Positions 13,155 through 21,831 are shown, counted from the stretch's first letter. The stretch is 64,000 bases of DNA from Marinobacter sp. THAF197a (GCF_009363275.1 NZ_CP045324.1:558001-622000); one strand, 5' to 3'. The notes: a model not told the origin generated them from the sequence alone. Made by a program: numbers and translations.

Positions 13155-14239
13155 TGAGCGCGCGTATGCTGCGGGGCAAAGCAGGCTTGCGGCCTACCTG
13201 TGCAGGGGTGTTTCTTCTCCTGGTTGCTGTTGCTCCTGCCCCCGCTCTGGCTGAGCTGGAGCGGCTTGCCGAGTCAGAGATGTCGGAGATCGACGGGGCA
13301 GGTATTGGCCTGGTATTCGATAACTTTACCTTTTCCCACGGCACTGACCGGCCGGACACTGACGGCAACCAGGCGCGCATCTTCCGTATATCCGGTATCA
13401 AGAGTACCGATGGCCGGGAAGTGGATATCACTGTCAACCACCTGTATATCGCCGGCGCCAACTCAAATTATGGGGAAAACCTGACGCCGGTGAATCTTGG
13501 CAGGCTGGTTAATCCGTGGAGAATCGATATTGTTGACGGAAATGACATTGGTGTTCCCGATAGGGCGGTTCTCGAACTGGCGGCGCCGAGCAAGATTCCG
13601 GGAGCTGAAGGGTTCGACTGCATGGGCGCCACTGCCGCCGCCGGCAGTGGCCAATGTTCCAGTCGACCCGCCACAGCTGACTGGATTGGCGAGCGCGCAG
13701 ATATCGGTATGCAGATGAATGTCGCCGTTGGCGATGACCGTTCAGCGAATCTCAATATCCATGCCCGAAGTGCTGTTATTGACGGCAGTTATCTGCGTTT
13801 GTGGGGTGATGACCAGCGTAGACAGATGGCGGGGCAATTCAAGCTAAACTTCTATTCACCCGAAGTGTCCATCAATGCCTGTACGCAAGACGGCACCGCT
13901 TGTGGTTCCCGGATTACCATGTCGGATTTTGCATTGGAGCTGGCGATTGGTAACAGTCTACAGCCGGTATTTTTCGACGTTGATGGCGGCGGAAATTTCA
14001 TCCTCGAGGTGGAAACCATTCGCTCCCCGGGAGCCGGCCAGATTGCTGCAAACGGACTGAGGGCAGGGAGTAATGCCCAAGCCTGGGATTTCTACCAGGA
14101 TTACTACAGCAACCCTGAGTATCGAAGTAACCTCCAGATCGGCAACTTCAGCGTTGGCGACCGAGATTTCGGCGCTGCACGGGTTGAGGGCATGCTGATA
14201 CAGCATTTGCAAATACAGACAAAGGACCTGGCGCCATGA
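13154..14239 (+). CDS. Secreted protein with GQ-like motif, gene 2 of 4
   Basis: 361 residues; function unknown. The signal peptide covers about residues 1-33 and ends in PALA. It is followed by ELERLAESEMSEIDGAG (34-50), where the Gly-Gln of the other three genes is replaced by Gly-Ala. The mature part is beta-rich with many Asp, Gly and Asn, including NLNIHARSAVIDGSYLRL and paired cysteines CMGATAAAGSGQC and CTQDGTAC. Start and stop both overlap the neighbours by 4 nt (ATGA), so translation is probably coupled through the cluster. An outer-membrane or surface location is inferred only. Confidence 0.78.
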   Translation: MSARMLRGKAGLRPTCAGVFLLLVAVAPAPALAELERLAESEMSEIDGAGIGLVFDNFTFSHGTDRPDTDGNQARIFRISGIKSTDGREVDITVNHLYIAGANSNYGENLTPVNLGRLVNPWRIDIVDGNDIGVPDRAVLELAAPSKIPGAEGFDCMGATAAAGSGQCSSRPATADWIGERADIGMQMNVAVGDDRSANLNIHARSAVIDGSYLRLWGDDQRRQMAGQFKLNFYSPEVSINACTQDGTACGSRITMSDFALELAIGNSLQPVFFDVDGGGNFILEVETIRSPGAGQIAANGLRAGSNAQAWDFYQDYYSNPEYRSNLQIGNFSVGDRDFGAARVEGMLIQHLQIQTKDLAP

Positions 14240-14787
14240 CGTTTCCATACGCAGTTCCTGTGCTCTCGCTGTCACTGATGGTAGTCCTCACCTTGCCGGT
14301 CAGAGCGGAGATGGCCCCGCTGGGCGATGAAGCTTTGTCGAAGGTGGCAGGACAGGGCGGAATTTACCTGTCGGGTGACATCAGCATCAATGAAATGGGC
14401 GGGCCGGTAGAGAATGCTTACTTTGGCCGTTGCGATGAAACCGACAAAAAATGCGGTGCCCGGTTTGCCTACCGCTTGAAAGAAGACGGCGGTTGGATGG
14501 TTCTTGATGAAATTCGGGGGTTGTTTGCTTTCGAGGGGTTAACGCTAAGGGTAAGAAAGATCGATTCCGGGTTTGGCGGCGACGGCGAGCTGTTTGATCG
14601 GGATGTGATTGAGCTGGGGTTGCCAGATACCGTTCGGTTTACCGATGTGCATTTCAAGGTCGCGGCCAGCAGTACCGCCAGGCCGACCGATCCGGGGTTC
14701 ATCCAGACCGATATTTTTGCGGTGCAGATGCAGGGTGATGTCATCATGCAGGGCAACCTGCTGGTCTTTCCGGACGGAAACCCATGA
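14236..14787 (+). CDS. Secreted protein with GQ motif, gene 3 of 4
   Basis: 183 residues, the smallest of the four; function unknown. The signal peptide covers about residues 1-25 (ends VRAE), then MAPLGDEALSKVAGQGG (26-42). A short cysteine loop CDETDKKC and a C-terminal beta-rich domain follow. It resembles a single copy of the unit repeated in gene 4. It overlaps genes 2 and 4 by 4 nt on each side. Its size suggests a subunit or accessory of the same assembly, but nothing in the sequence proves that. Confidence 0.76.
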   Translation: MTFPYAVPVLSLSLMVVLTLPVRAEMAPLGDEALSKVAGQGGIYLSGDISINEMGGPVENAYFGRCDETDKKCGARFAYRLKEDGGWMVLDEIRGLFAFEGLTLRVRKIDSGFGGDGELFDRDVIELGLPDTVRFTDVHFKVAASSTARPTDPGFIQTDIFAVQMQGDVIMQGNLLVFPDGNP

Positions 14788-17198
14788 GGAAAAGTCTAAT
14801 GGTCATGACAGGTGCTCGTCTTTTCCCTGGTCCTCTTTTATTGGTATCGATGGTGCCCGTGCTCGTTAACCCTGTGGCTGCCATGGAGCGGTTGGATGAT
14901 ACCGCCCTGTCACAGATTCAGGGGCAGAGCGGTATCACATTGGAGATGGAGTTGAACCTCTCCGCCGACCGCCTCTCTTATTATGATGATGGCAAGGGTG
15001 TGCATCTTGAGGGTATGCGCGTTGGATCTTCCAGGGGAGATAATGCGGGGGCGTTCCATCGGGTAAAGGTAGACATTGGGGCCGATGCATCATTGAACCT
15101 CGACTATCTGGTAGAGGATCGAAGAATCGAGTTTTCAGATATACGCCTGGCCGGCGCCCCCGGTGTGGGTATGGGGGGGATATTCTTTGATCACTCCCTG
15201 CAGGGTAGTCTGCGTATTCGACAAGGTGGGGCTGTGGGTGGCAGTGGTTACACCTTCGATACCGCCTACACCATGACGGGGGGGCGATTGGGATACCGAA
15301 CCAATGGCAACAGCGTCTTCCTGGATGACATCACCATGGACGTCCAGGCTCTTGGGGTTACGCTGGATGTTGTGGGGGACACGCTGCAGCTGGTTTCCCC
15401 GGAGGTGATCGGTAACTGGAGCGTTGGTGCCATTCGCTACAGCAACGAACCGGGCAATATTGACCAAAGTTATAGTTCTGCCACGGGGCTGCCCTTGCCA
15501 AGCTACGGTGGGCTGCAGGGTCACTACAAGCTTTCCTCCGTGACCGATATCCGAGCCGGTGGCCGGTCGGGTGAGGGGTTAAGGCTGGATAATGAAACCA
15601 CCATACACACGGCATCGTTTATCTATCTGGATGATGGCAACAGCTTGGCTCTGCGGGATATCACCGGTGACTATCGCATACACGACCTTCGCCTGGATGT
15701 TTCAGAGGACTGGCGTGGCCGGCCTGCGGTTGCGCTGACCCTTGGTGGACTGGAGGGTAATCTGAATATCGGCTCTATAGAGGTCGGCAGTAGCGGCCGA
15801 AGCTTTGGCTCGCTGAATTTGTCATTTTTACTGGAAGACCAGATATTCAATGGTCGAACCTATCGCAATGAGTTGTATCTCCAGGGTGGCGGGCATCCTG
15901 ACGCCGGCCCGCAGGGACTGCGCATGGCAACGGAGTGGAGTTTGCGCCTCGCGGATCTGAGCTACACGGAGGATGGCAACCGTGTGATCTTCAGCGGTCT
16001 GCAATCCTGGGGATCGGGGGATGTCACCGTCAATGTCACGCGTAACGAAGTACGTAATGGCACACGGTTCTACGATGGTCTGCGAATTGGCTTTGAAGGC
16101 CTGGAAGCGGGTTATCGTATCAACGGGCTCAGAGTGGGCGGTGATGACGCGCCGCTCCAGGGCGGTACCGAGCTGCTGTTGGCACTGGGATTCTATCCCG
16201 CCTATGAGTTCGAACTGGATGGGCATATAACCCTGGGTGCCGGCGGCGCCTCGGGAGAGGGGCTTACAATTAATTCTGACATCCAGATTCGGGATGGTAA
16301 GGCCGCGGTGATCGCGGCTCCCTATGATGAAGGTAATGGCGAAATCGCCCAGAAGGGACTTTGGCTGACGGAAATGACTTATGACGGTCACGTCCGGGAT
16401 ATGACCCTGGATGTGACCGAAGAGGGGTTGGCCGTTGGCACCGGGGAGTCCTGGAGCACCATGGATATCGGCAATGTGCGGGTGGGCACCAAGGACGACG
16501 GTGCCAGTATGGGACGGTTACGAATTCAAAAATATCAGACCGGCAGCACGGCTTTGGTGAAGCCCGGAGGGGCCGGAGATATCTGTGTCGGGGGTGCTGG
16601 TAGTTCTGAGGGGGCCTGTGTGGCCGCGGGCGGGCAGTGGGAGACTCGGGGCAGCGAGGGTGTGACCATCGACATGGTTCAGGTTCTGGCTCGAGCCGAG
16701 GGCGACGACAAGAAGAATGCCTTGATGTGGGAGAGTAATCGCGCCGTGGATAGTCAGGGAAGGCCAATAAACAACACCGGTATGAAGTTGTTGGTTAACG
16801 ATATCTATACCAGTGATGGCGGTGACTTTGACGGTGATGGCGTTGAAGACAATCGCTTCGGTATTCGAACCGATCTGTCGGTGGATGTCTACCAGACCAA
16901 GGTTACCAAAAAAGAGGATGGGCCTGACGCCCAGGGTGTAGTGGGAAGCCGCGGCGATGAGAAAATCATGAGCCCAGGGTCGGCGGCTGGGTACCGGTAT
17001 GTAGCCAATCCGGGCCCGGGAGACATTGCTAACCGCCCCCTTGGTTTTGCGGTAAAGGCAGATACCCGTTTCAAGGAGCTCTCAATCAATAACATCGATC
17101 TGATCCATCCTGTCGGCGGCAGTCAAACGGTTGTCTACGGAGCAAAATTCCAGAACGTAGATATCCGTGCGAACCTGACCGCAACCCCCATACCCTGA
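14784..17198 (+). CDS. Large secreted repeat protein with GQ motif, gene 4 of 4
   Basis: 804 residues; function unknown. The signal peptide covers about residues 1-33, then MERLDDTALSQIQGQSG (34-50). The mature protein is built from loosely repeated beta-rich units. Each carries a form of 'Y-x-DDGN-x-V-x-L-x-DI' (YYDDGKGVHLEGM, YRTNGNSVFLDDI, YLDDGNSLALRDI, YTEDGNRVIFSGL), then 'L-x-LDV' and 'IGxIRVG' (WSVGAIRYS, NIGSIEVGSSG, DIGNVRVGTKD). A cysteine loop CVGGAGSSEGAC lies near residue 600. The pattern suggests an elongated beta-helix or beta-solenoid. It is the last gene of the coupled cluster; its 3' end is followed by 115 nt before birA. Confidence 0.78.
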   Translation: MRKSLMVMTGARLFPGPLLLVSMVPVLVNPVAAMERLDDTALSQIQGQSGITLEMELNLSADRLSYYDDGKGVHLEGMRVGSSRGDNAGAFHRVKVDIGADASLNLDYLVEDRRIEFSDIRLAGAPGVGMGGIFFDHSLQGSLRIRQGGAVGGSGYTFDTAYTMTGGRLGYRTNGNSVFLDDITMDVQALGVTLDVVGDTLQLVSPEVIGNWSVGAIRYSNEPGNIDQSYSSATGLPLPSYGGLQGHYKLSSVTDIRAGGRSGEGLRLDNETTIHTASFIYLDDGNSLALRDITGDYRIHDLRLDVSEDWRGRPAVALTLGGLEGNLNIGSIEVGSSGRSFGSLNLSFLLEDQIFNGRTYRNELYLQGGGHPDAGPQGLRMATEWSLRLADLSYTEDGNRVIFSGLQSWGSGDVTVNVTRNEVRNGTRFYDGLRIGFEGLEAGYRINGLRVGGDDAPLQGGTELLLALGFYPAYEFELDGHITLGAGGASGEGLTINSDIQIRDGKAAVIAAPYDEGNGEIAQKGLWLTEMTYDGHVRDMTLDVTEEGLAVGTGESWSTMDIGNVRVGTKDDGASMGRLRIQKYQTGSTALVKPGGAGDICVGGAGSSEGACVAAGGQWETRGSEGVTIDMVQVLARAEGDDKKNALMWESNRAVDSQGRPINNTGMKLLVNDIYTSDGGDFDGDGVEDNRFGIRTDLSVDVYQTKVTKKEDGPDAQGVVGSRGDEKIMSPGSAAGYRYVANPGPGDIANRPLGFAVKADTRFKELSINNIDLIHPVGGSQTVVYGAKFQNVDIRANLTATPIP

Positions 17199-17216
17199 CG
17201 ATTCAGGGGTCCGGTT

Positions 17217-17317
17217 ATGGCAAACGGGCGGTCAAGGCGACTGTCCTTTTTGTGTTTTTGGCTGTCCTGTTGTTTAATCCGGGCTGTTCCATGTCGCCTC
17301 CGGAAGTTGTTTCATGA
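17217..17317 (+). pseudogene. Possible frameshifted small lipoprotein gene upstream of birA
   Basis: ATG 17217 follows an AGGGG ribosome-binding site by 7 nt but its frame soon runs into birA. One frame away lies a lipoprotein-like stretch, VKATVLFVFLAVLLFNPGCS, ending in TGA 17315-17317 that overlaps the birA ATG. A one-base change near the GGG at 17226-17228 would join the two into a ~33-residue lipoprotein. This could be a broken gene, a sequencing error, or chance. Confidence 0.28.
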
Positions 17318-18279
17318 AATCCAGCTCGCTGTTATCCCTTCTTGAAGATCGTCGAATTCATTCCGGCGAATCCCTGGCGCAAACGCTCGGTATTTCCCGA
17401 ACGGCGGTCTGGAAGCAGATTCGCAAGGCGCAAGCCGAAGGCGTGGAAATCAGAACCATCCGGGGGCAGGGGTATCAGCTCATCTCTACGTTGGATCTCC
17501 TGGCAAGTGACCGCATTCGGAAAGCACTGCCGGAGCGACTGCATAACGTCATTGCCCTTGATGTTCTGGATGCCGTTGACTCAACCAACGCGGAAGTGGC
17601 GCGACGGTTGACCTCGGGGTTGAAGGGCGTGCCGGTGGTGGTGGCTGACAGTCAGACTGCAGGTCGTGGCCGCCGGGGGCGTCAATGGGTGAGTCCGCAG
17701 GGAGAAAATCTTTATCTGAGCCTGGGGTTGAGTGTTCAGGGTGGGTTTTCTGCCCTCGACGGTATGAGCCTTGTGTTGGGGGTGGCGGTCAGTCGGGCAC
17801 TGTCGACCTTTGGGGCAACGGATGCCGGTTTGAAGTGGCCCAATGATCTGTTCTACGGTGACCGGAAGCTTGGCGGGATACTCGTTGAGATTCAGGGAGA
17901 GCTTCAGGACGGAGAAGTGCAGGTTATTGCTGGTATAGGGATTAACGTGCATATGAAGCAGGCTGAGATGGTCGACCAGCCATGGATAAGCCTCGCCGAG
18001 GCATGGCCGGATGTCGTCTGGACGCGAAATGCTCTGGTGGCCGCTATTGTGTCGGAGGTAGTAGAGATTATCGCGCAGTTCGAACGTCAGGGCTTTGCCC
18101 CGTTCAGGGATGAATGGCAGGCCCGGGATATCTTTTTCAGCAAAGATCTGGTGGCCAGGGATGGTGGCGTTGAGGGTAGGGGTGCCGGTATCGATACCGC
18201 AGGCAACTATCAGGTTGATACTCCTGAGGGGCTGGTGCCCGTCAGGGCCGGAGATATCAGCTTGCGGGTGCGATCATGA
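17314..18279 (+). CDS. birA: Bifunctional biotin--protein ligase / biotin operon repressor
   Basis: 321 residues. The N-terminal winged helix-turn-helix (about 17-55, SLAQTLGISRTAVWKQIRK) would bind the biotin operator. The catalytic domain has the adenylate-binding AGRGRRGR (116-123) and KWPNDLFYGDRKLGGILVE; the small C-terminal SH3-like domain follows. BirA makes biotinyl-AMP and transfers biotin to the carboxyl carrier protein, or represses biotin genes. It overlaps coaX by 4 nt, a pairing common in Pseudomonas and relatives, and thus groups two cofactor genes. Confidence 0.96.
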   Translation: MKSSSLLSLLEDRRIHSGESLAQTLGISRTAVWKQIRKAQAEGVEIRTIRGQGYQLISTLDLLASDRIRKALPERLHNVIALDVLDAVDSTNAEVARRLTSGLKGVPVVVADSQTAGRGRRGRQWVSPQGENLYLSLGLSVQGGFSALDGMSLVLGVAVSRALSTFGATDAGLKWPNDLFYGDRKLGGILVEIQGELQDGEVQVIAGIGINVHMKQAEMVDQPWISLAEAWPDVVWTRNALVAAIVSEVVEIIAQFERQGFAPFRDEWQARDIFFSKDLVARDGGVEGRGAGIDTAGNYQVDTPEGLVPVRAGDISLRVRS

Positions 18280-19010
18280 TTCTTTTGCTGGACTGTGGCA
18301 ACACCCGGTTAAAATGGCGCCTCATGGCCGATGGAGTCGTCGTGCATGACGGTGGCGGAGCCCTCGAAGAAACAGTGACTTTTGCTGAGTTAACACCCTA
18401 CGCCCGCAAGATAGATCGTGTTGCCGTATCGACAGTCGCATCGGAGCAAAGCCGGCTGCGCCTGGACGAGAGTTTGGCAACCGTAACGGCTGCCCCGGTT
18501 CGATACCACTGGGCGGAGGTAAGCCGGGACGGGCTCAGGAATTCCTACCAGGACGTGGCCAAAATGGGTGCCGACCGATGGCACGCAATGGTGGCCGCCT
18601 GGGTTGGCACCCGGCGCAGTTTCGCCGTCGTGGATGCGGGCAGTGCGGTGACCATTGACTATGTCGATGGCCAGGGCCAGCACCTGGGCGGGTATATTCT
18701 GCCAGGGCTGAATATGATGCGACGGAGCCTCAAGCTGGATGCCGCCCGCATTGGATTCGAATACGACGAACAGATCAACGCTGCGCCGGGCCGGTCCACC
18801 GGTGAGTGCGCAAACCACGGTCTTGCATGGCTGACAGAGAGTCTCGTCCAGCGTCTGCTTGGTGATGTTGGTCGCCTCGGGCTGGAGCGGGTTGTTTTGA
18901 CCGGCGGAGATGCGGGGCGGTTTCTGTCGTTGGGGCTGAAGGCGGAGCATCGGCCCGGTCTGGTGCTGGAGGGGCTGGAAATCGTCGATCTGCAGGAATC
19001 GCAGGGATGA
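18276..19010 (+). CDS. coaX: Type III pantothenate kinase
   Basis: 244 residues. It phosphorylates pantothenate, the first step of coenzyme A synthesis, in the cytoplasm. The ASKHA-fold motifs are visible: the N-terminal phosphate loop LLLDCGNTRLKW (3-14), GADRW (98-102) and VDAGSAVTID (119-128). The type III enzyme is normally insensitive to CoA feedback and prefers a monovalent cation. It overlaps birA upstream and the SPOR gene downstream by 4 nt each, so the three are one operon. Confidence 0.95.
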   Translation: MILLLDCGNTRLKWRLMADGVVVHDGGGALEETVTFAELTPYARKIDRVAVSTVASEQSRLRLDESLATVTAAPVRYHWAEVSRDGLRNSYQDVAKMGADRWHAMVAAWVGTRRSFAVVDAGSAVTIDYVDGQGQHLGGYILPGLNMMRRSLKLDAARIGFEYDEQINAAPGRSTGECANHGLAWLTESLVQRLLGDVGRLGLERVVLTGGDAGRFLSLGLKAEHRPGLVLEGLEIVDLQESQG

Positions 19011-19645
19011 GGTTGATCGCGCTGGTGTTGTTGCTGGCCAACCTGGCTGTCTGGTTTGCCCCCGGCTTGATTCCGCCGGTCATCTATGAGGGGGCGGCCG
19101 GTGGTGTTTTGCCTCGCGTTGCTAGTCTGAAAGTGTCCGATTCGAGTGAGCAGGCTCCGCTACCTTCCACGGAGTGTGTCAGGGTCGGTTGGTTTGACTC
19201 CCGCGAGGACGCCACTGCATTTGCAGAACGGGTTGGCGAGCATTTCCGCATTGAGGAGCGAGAGCGGGAGCTGCCGCCCCTGAATTGGGTGATGATCCCT
19301 CCGCAGCCCAGGGAGGTAGCGCTATCCCAGTTTCGTGATCTCTTTAGTCGTGGCGTGGAGTCTTATGTGGTGACAGAGGGTGAGTACCGAAACGCCATCT
19401 CGCTTGGTCTGTTTGAGTCGAGGGCGGCAGCAGAGTCTGTGCTGGAGGAAAAAAAACAGCAGAATCTCAATGTAGTGCTAGTCAACTTCCCCCGAAATCG
19501 TATAGGATACGCCCTCGTTTTTGATGTTGAGCCAGCAAGGGAAACCGAGGTGGTTCAGGCGGTTGAGGCGGAAAGTCACAGCAATTTCGACTTCGTTGAA
19601 ATCTACGCTTGTGAAGGTGTTGCATCACCAGAAAAAAATCCGTAG
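19007..19645 (+). CDS. SPOR-domain-like protein
   Basis: 212 residues. A hydrophobic N-terminus (about 2-22) serves as signal or anchor. Two regions (about 55-90 and 115-150) look like SPOR half-repeats: CVRVGWFDSREDATAFAERV and the later ISLGLFESRAAAESVLEE are typical of that fold, which binds peptidoglycan strands lacking stem peptides. A similar gene follows coaX in Pseudomonas. The role in division or wall binding is inferred. The end of the gene contains the promoter of the following tRNA cluster. Confidence 0.8.
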   Translation: MRLIALVLLLANLAVWFAPGLIPPVIYEGAAGGVLPRVASLKVSDSSEQAPLPSTECVRVGWFDSREDATAFAERVGEHFRIEERERELPPLNWVMIPPQPREVALSQFRDLFSRGVESYVVTEGEYRNAISLGLFESRAAAESVLEEKKQQNLNVVLVNFPRNRIGYALVFDVEPARETEVVQAVEAESHSNFDFVEIYACEGVASPEKNP

Positions 19646-19648
19646 TAT
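19620..19648 (+). promoter_or_regulatory. Probable promoter of the tRNA-tuf operon
   Basis: TTGCAT (19620-19625), 17 nt, TAGTAT (19643-19648), followed by a GC-rich discriminator (ACCGCCCTCGC) typical of stable-RNA promoters under stringent control. It leaves 28 nt before the first tRNA. Confidence 0.65.
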
Positions 19649-19676
19649 ACCGCCCTCGCTGAACAGGCGAATGTGA

Positions 19677-19752
19677 GCTGGCGTAGCTCAGTTGGTAGAG
19701 CAGCTGACTTGTAATCAGCAGGTCGGGGGTTCGATTCCGTCCGCCAGCTCCA
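19677..19752 (+). tRNA. tRNA-Thr (TGT)
   Basis: 76 nt with acceptor GCTGGCG/CGCCAGC, anticodon loop CTTGTAA with anticodon TGT, GGTTCGATT T arm, and encoded CCA. It is the first tRNA of a Thr-Tyr-Gly-Thr-tuf cluster, as in E. coli. Confidence 0.98.
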
Positions 19753-19792
19753 CTTTAAGTTTTGAGCAGGTTTGCGGTTGCAGATCTGTACG

Positions 19793-19876
19793 GGAGGGGT
19801 TCCCGAGTGGCCAAAGGGATCAGACTGTAAATCTGACGCGAAAGCTTCGCAGGTTCGAATCCTGCCCCCTCCACCA
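19793..19876 (+). tRNA. tRNA-Tyr (GTA)
   Basis: 84 nt, class II with a long variable arm. Acceptor GGAGGGG pairs with CCCCTCC, the anticodon loop is CTGTAAA (anticodon GTA), and CCA is encoded. Confidence 0.98.
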
Positions 19877-19886
19877 CTAATTGCTC

Positions 19887-19961
<75 letters not shown>

Positions 19962-19974
19962 ATTTGGTTTCAAT

Positions 19975-20050
19975 GCTCATGTAGCTCAGTCGGTAGAGCA
20001 CATCCTTGGTAAGGATGAGGTCACCGGTTCAATTCCGGTCATGAGCTCCA
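19975..20050 (+). tRNA. tRNA-Thr (GGT)
   Basis: 76 nt: acceptor GCTCATG/CATGAGC, anticodon loop TTGGTAA with anticodon GGT, and encoded CCA. It lies 50 nt before the tuf start codon. Confidence 0.98.
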
Positions 20051-20100
20051 TTTTTATCCGGTCAACGTTACGATCCTGGTTGATTAGGGAGATTGGTCGA

Positions 20101-21297
20101 ATGTCTAAAGCAAAGTTTGAGCGTAACAAGCCGCACGTAAACGTGGGCACCATTGGTCACGTTGACCATGGTAAGACCACTCTGACAGCCGCCCTGACTC
20201 GTGTATGTCACGAAGTATGGGGTACTGGTGAGAGCCGTGCTTTCGATCAGATCGATAACGCACCGGAAGAGCGTGCGCGTGGTATCACCATCGCGACCTC
20301 TCACGTTGAGTACGATTCTCCGACCCGTCACTACGCACACGTAGACTGCCCGGGCCACGCGGATTATGTGAAGAACATGATCACCGGTGCTGCTCAGATG
20401 GACGGCGCTATCCTGGTCTGCTCCGCTGCTGACGGCCCCATGCCGCAGACTCGTGAGCACATCCTGCTGTCCCGTCAGGTTGGTGTACCGTTCATCGTTG
20501 TGTTCCTGAACAAAGCGGACATGGTAGACGATGAAGAGCTGCTTGAGCTGGTAGAGATGGAAGTTCGTGACCTGCTGAGCCAGTACGACTTCCCGGGTGA
20601 CGACACTCCGATCATCACCGGTTCTGCGCTGATGGCTCTGGAAGGTAAAGATGACAACGAGATGGGTACTACCGCTGTCAAGAAGCTGGTAGAAGCCCTG
20701 GATGACTACATCCCTGAGCCGGAGCGTGCGATTGATCAGCCGTTCCTGATGCCGATCGAGGACGTATTCTCCATCTCTGGTCGTGGTACCGTTGTTACCG
20801 GTCGTGTAGAGCGTGGCATCATCAAGGTAGGTGACGAAGTGGAAATCGTGGGTATCCGCGACACCACCAAGACCACCTGTACTGGTGTTGAGATGTTCCG
20901 CAAGCTGCTGGACGAAGGTCGTGCCGGTGAGAACGTAGGTGTTCTGCTGCGTGGTACCAAGCGTGACGACGTTGAGCGTGGTCAGGTTCTGTGTGTACCG
21001 GGCTCCATCAAGCCGCACACCAAGTTCGAGTGTGAAGTGTACGTACTGTCCAAAGAAGAAGGTGGTCGTCATACTCCGTTCTTCAAGGGCTACCGTCCGC
21101 AGTTCTACTTCCGGACTACTGACGTAACCGGTTCTTGTGAACTGCCGGAAGGCGTTGAAATGGTAATGCCGGGTGACAACGTGAAAATGACTGTTACCCT
21201 GATCGCTCCGATCGCCATGGAAGATGGTCTGCGCTTCGCGATTCGTGAAGGCGGCCGTACCGTTGGTGCCGGCGTGGTCTCCAAGATCATCGAGTAA
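20101..21297 (+). CDS. tuf: Elongation factor Tu (first copy)
   Basis: 398 residues. EF-Tu brings aminoacyl-tRNA to the ribosome with GTP. G-motifs: GHVDHGKT (19-26), DCPGH (82-86), NKAD (137-140). The start is ATG 20101, 9 nt after AGGGAG; the same frame extends upstream into tRNA-Thr but that part is not EF-Tu. The gene is nearly identical to the copy at 36667-37863. It follows four tRNA genes (a tufB-type arrangement) and is followed by tRNA-Trp and secE. A UUCG-loop hairpin (21291-21312) covers the stop codon. Confidence 0.98.
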   Translation: MSKAKFERNKPHVNVGTIGHVDHGKTTLTAALTRVCHEVWGTGESRAFDQIDNAPEERARGITIATSHVEYDSPTRHYAHVDCPGHADYVKNMITGAAQMDGAILVCSAADGPMPQTREHILLSRQVGVPFIVVFLNKADMVDDEELLELVEMEVRDLLSQYDFPGDDTPIITGSALMALEGKDDNEMGTTAVKKLVEALDDYIPEPERAIDQPFLMPIEDVFSISGRGTVVTGRVERGIIKVGDEVEIVGIRDTTKTTCTGVEMFRKLLDEGRAGENVGVLLRGTKRDDVERGQVLCVPGSIKPHTKFECEVYVLSKEEGGRHTPFFKGYRPQFYFRTTDVTGSCELPEGVEMVMPGDNVKMTVTLIAPIAMEDGLRFAIREGGRTVGAGVVSKIIE

Positions 21298-21312
21298 CCT
21301 TCGGGTTACTCG
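21291..21312 (+). other. UUCG tetraloop hairpin across the tuf stop codon
   Basis: CGAGTAACC-TTCG-GGTTACTCG is a perfect 9-bp stem with a TTCG loop, and the TAA stop is inside it. No clean T run follows, so it is more likely an RNA processing or stability element between tuf and tRNA-Trp than a terminator. The second tuf copy lacks it. Confidence 0.6.
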
Positions 21313-21341
21313 TTGTTTGTTGCGCTGAGTTGTTTCGGTGC

Positions 21342-21417
<76 letters not shown>

Positions 21418-21450
21418 TTTTTCAACATCCGGATACATAAGTTGATTCCT

Positions 21451-21819
21451 ATGGAGTCAAAAGCCGTTCAGTCAGCCGGCCGTTTCGATACCGTGAAATG
21501 GCTGGTTGTTTTCGTTTTGATTGCCGTCGGCGTCGTCGGTAATCAGTACTTCAGTGCCGAGTCCGTGCTATATCGGGTTCTGGCTCTTGTTGCGCTGGGC
21601 TTGGTTGCTGCGTTTGTGGCGTTGCAAACCGAGCGGGGGCGGCGTTTTGCCACCCTGTTAAAAGAAGCGCGTGTCGAGATCCGGAAAGTCGTCTGGCCGA
21701 CCAGGCCAGAGTTGATTCAGACCACCATCATCGTGGTTGTGTTTGTTCTGGTAGTGGCGCTTATTTTGTGGGGCATGGATTCGCTGATCAGTTGGCTGGT
21801 CGCCGGATTTATCGGTTAA
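21451..21819 (+). CDS. secE: Preprotein translocase subunit SecE
   Basis: 122 residues with three membrane segments (about 18-36, 43-61 and 93-115), the three-helix form found in many gammaproteobacteria. The conserved cytoplasmic amphipathic helix carries EIRKVVWPTRPE. SecE clamps SecY in the inner-membrane translocon. ATG 21451 is chosen; an upstream in-frame start would lie inside tRNA-Trp. It is followed by nusG after 12 nt. Confidence 0.95.
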   Translation: MESKAVQSAGRFDTVKWLVVFVLIAVGVVGNQYFSAESVLYRVLALVALGLVAAFVALQTERGRRFATLLKEARVEIRKVVWPTRPELIQTTIIVVVFVLVVALILWGMDSLISWLVAGFIG

Positions 21820-21831
21820 CGGGAGTGGGCA

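Noticed and set aside
11952..17198. Bacteriocin or RiPP precursor cluster
   Set aside because: The leader-like motif is suggestive, but the products are 183-804 residues with Sec signals and there is no modifying enzyme, immunity gene or peptidase-ABC exporter nearby.
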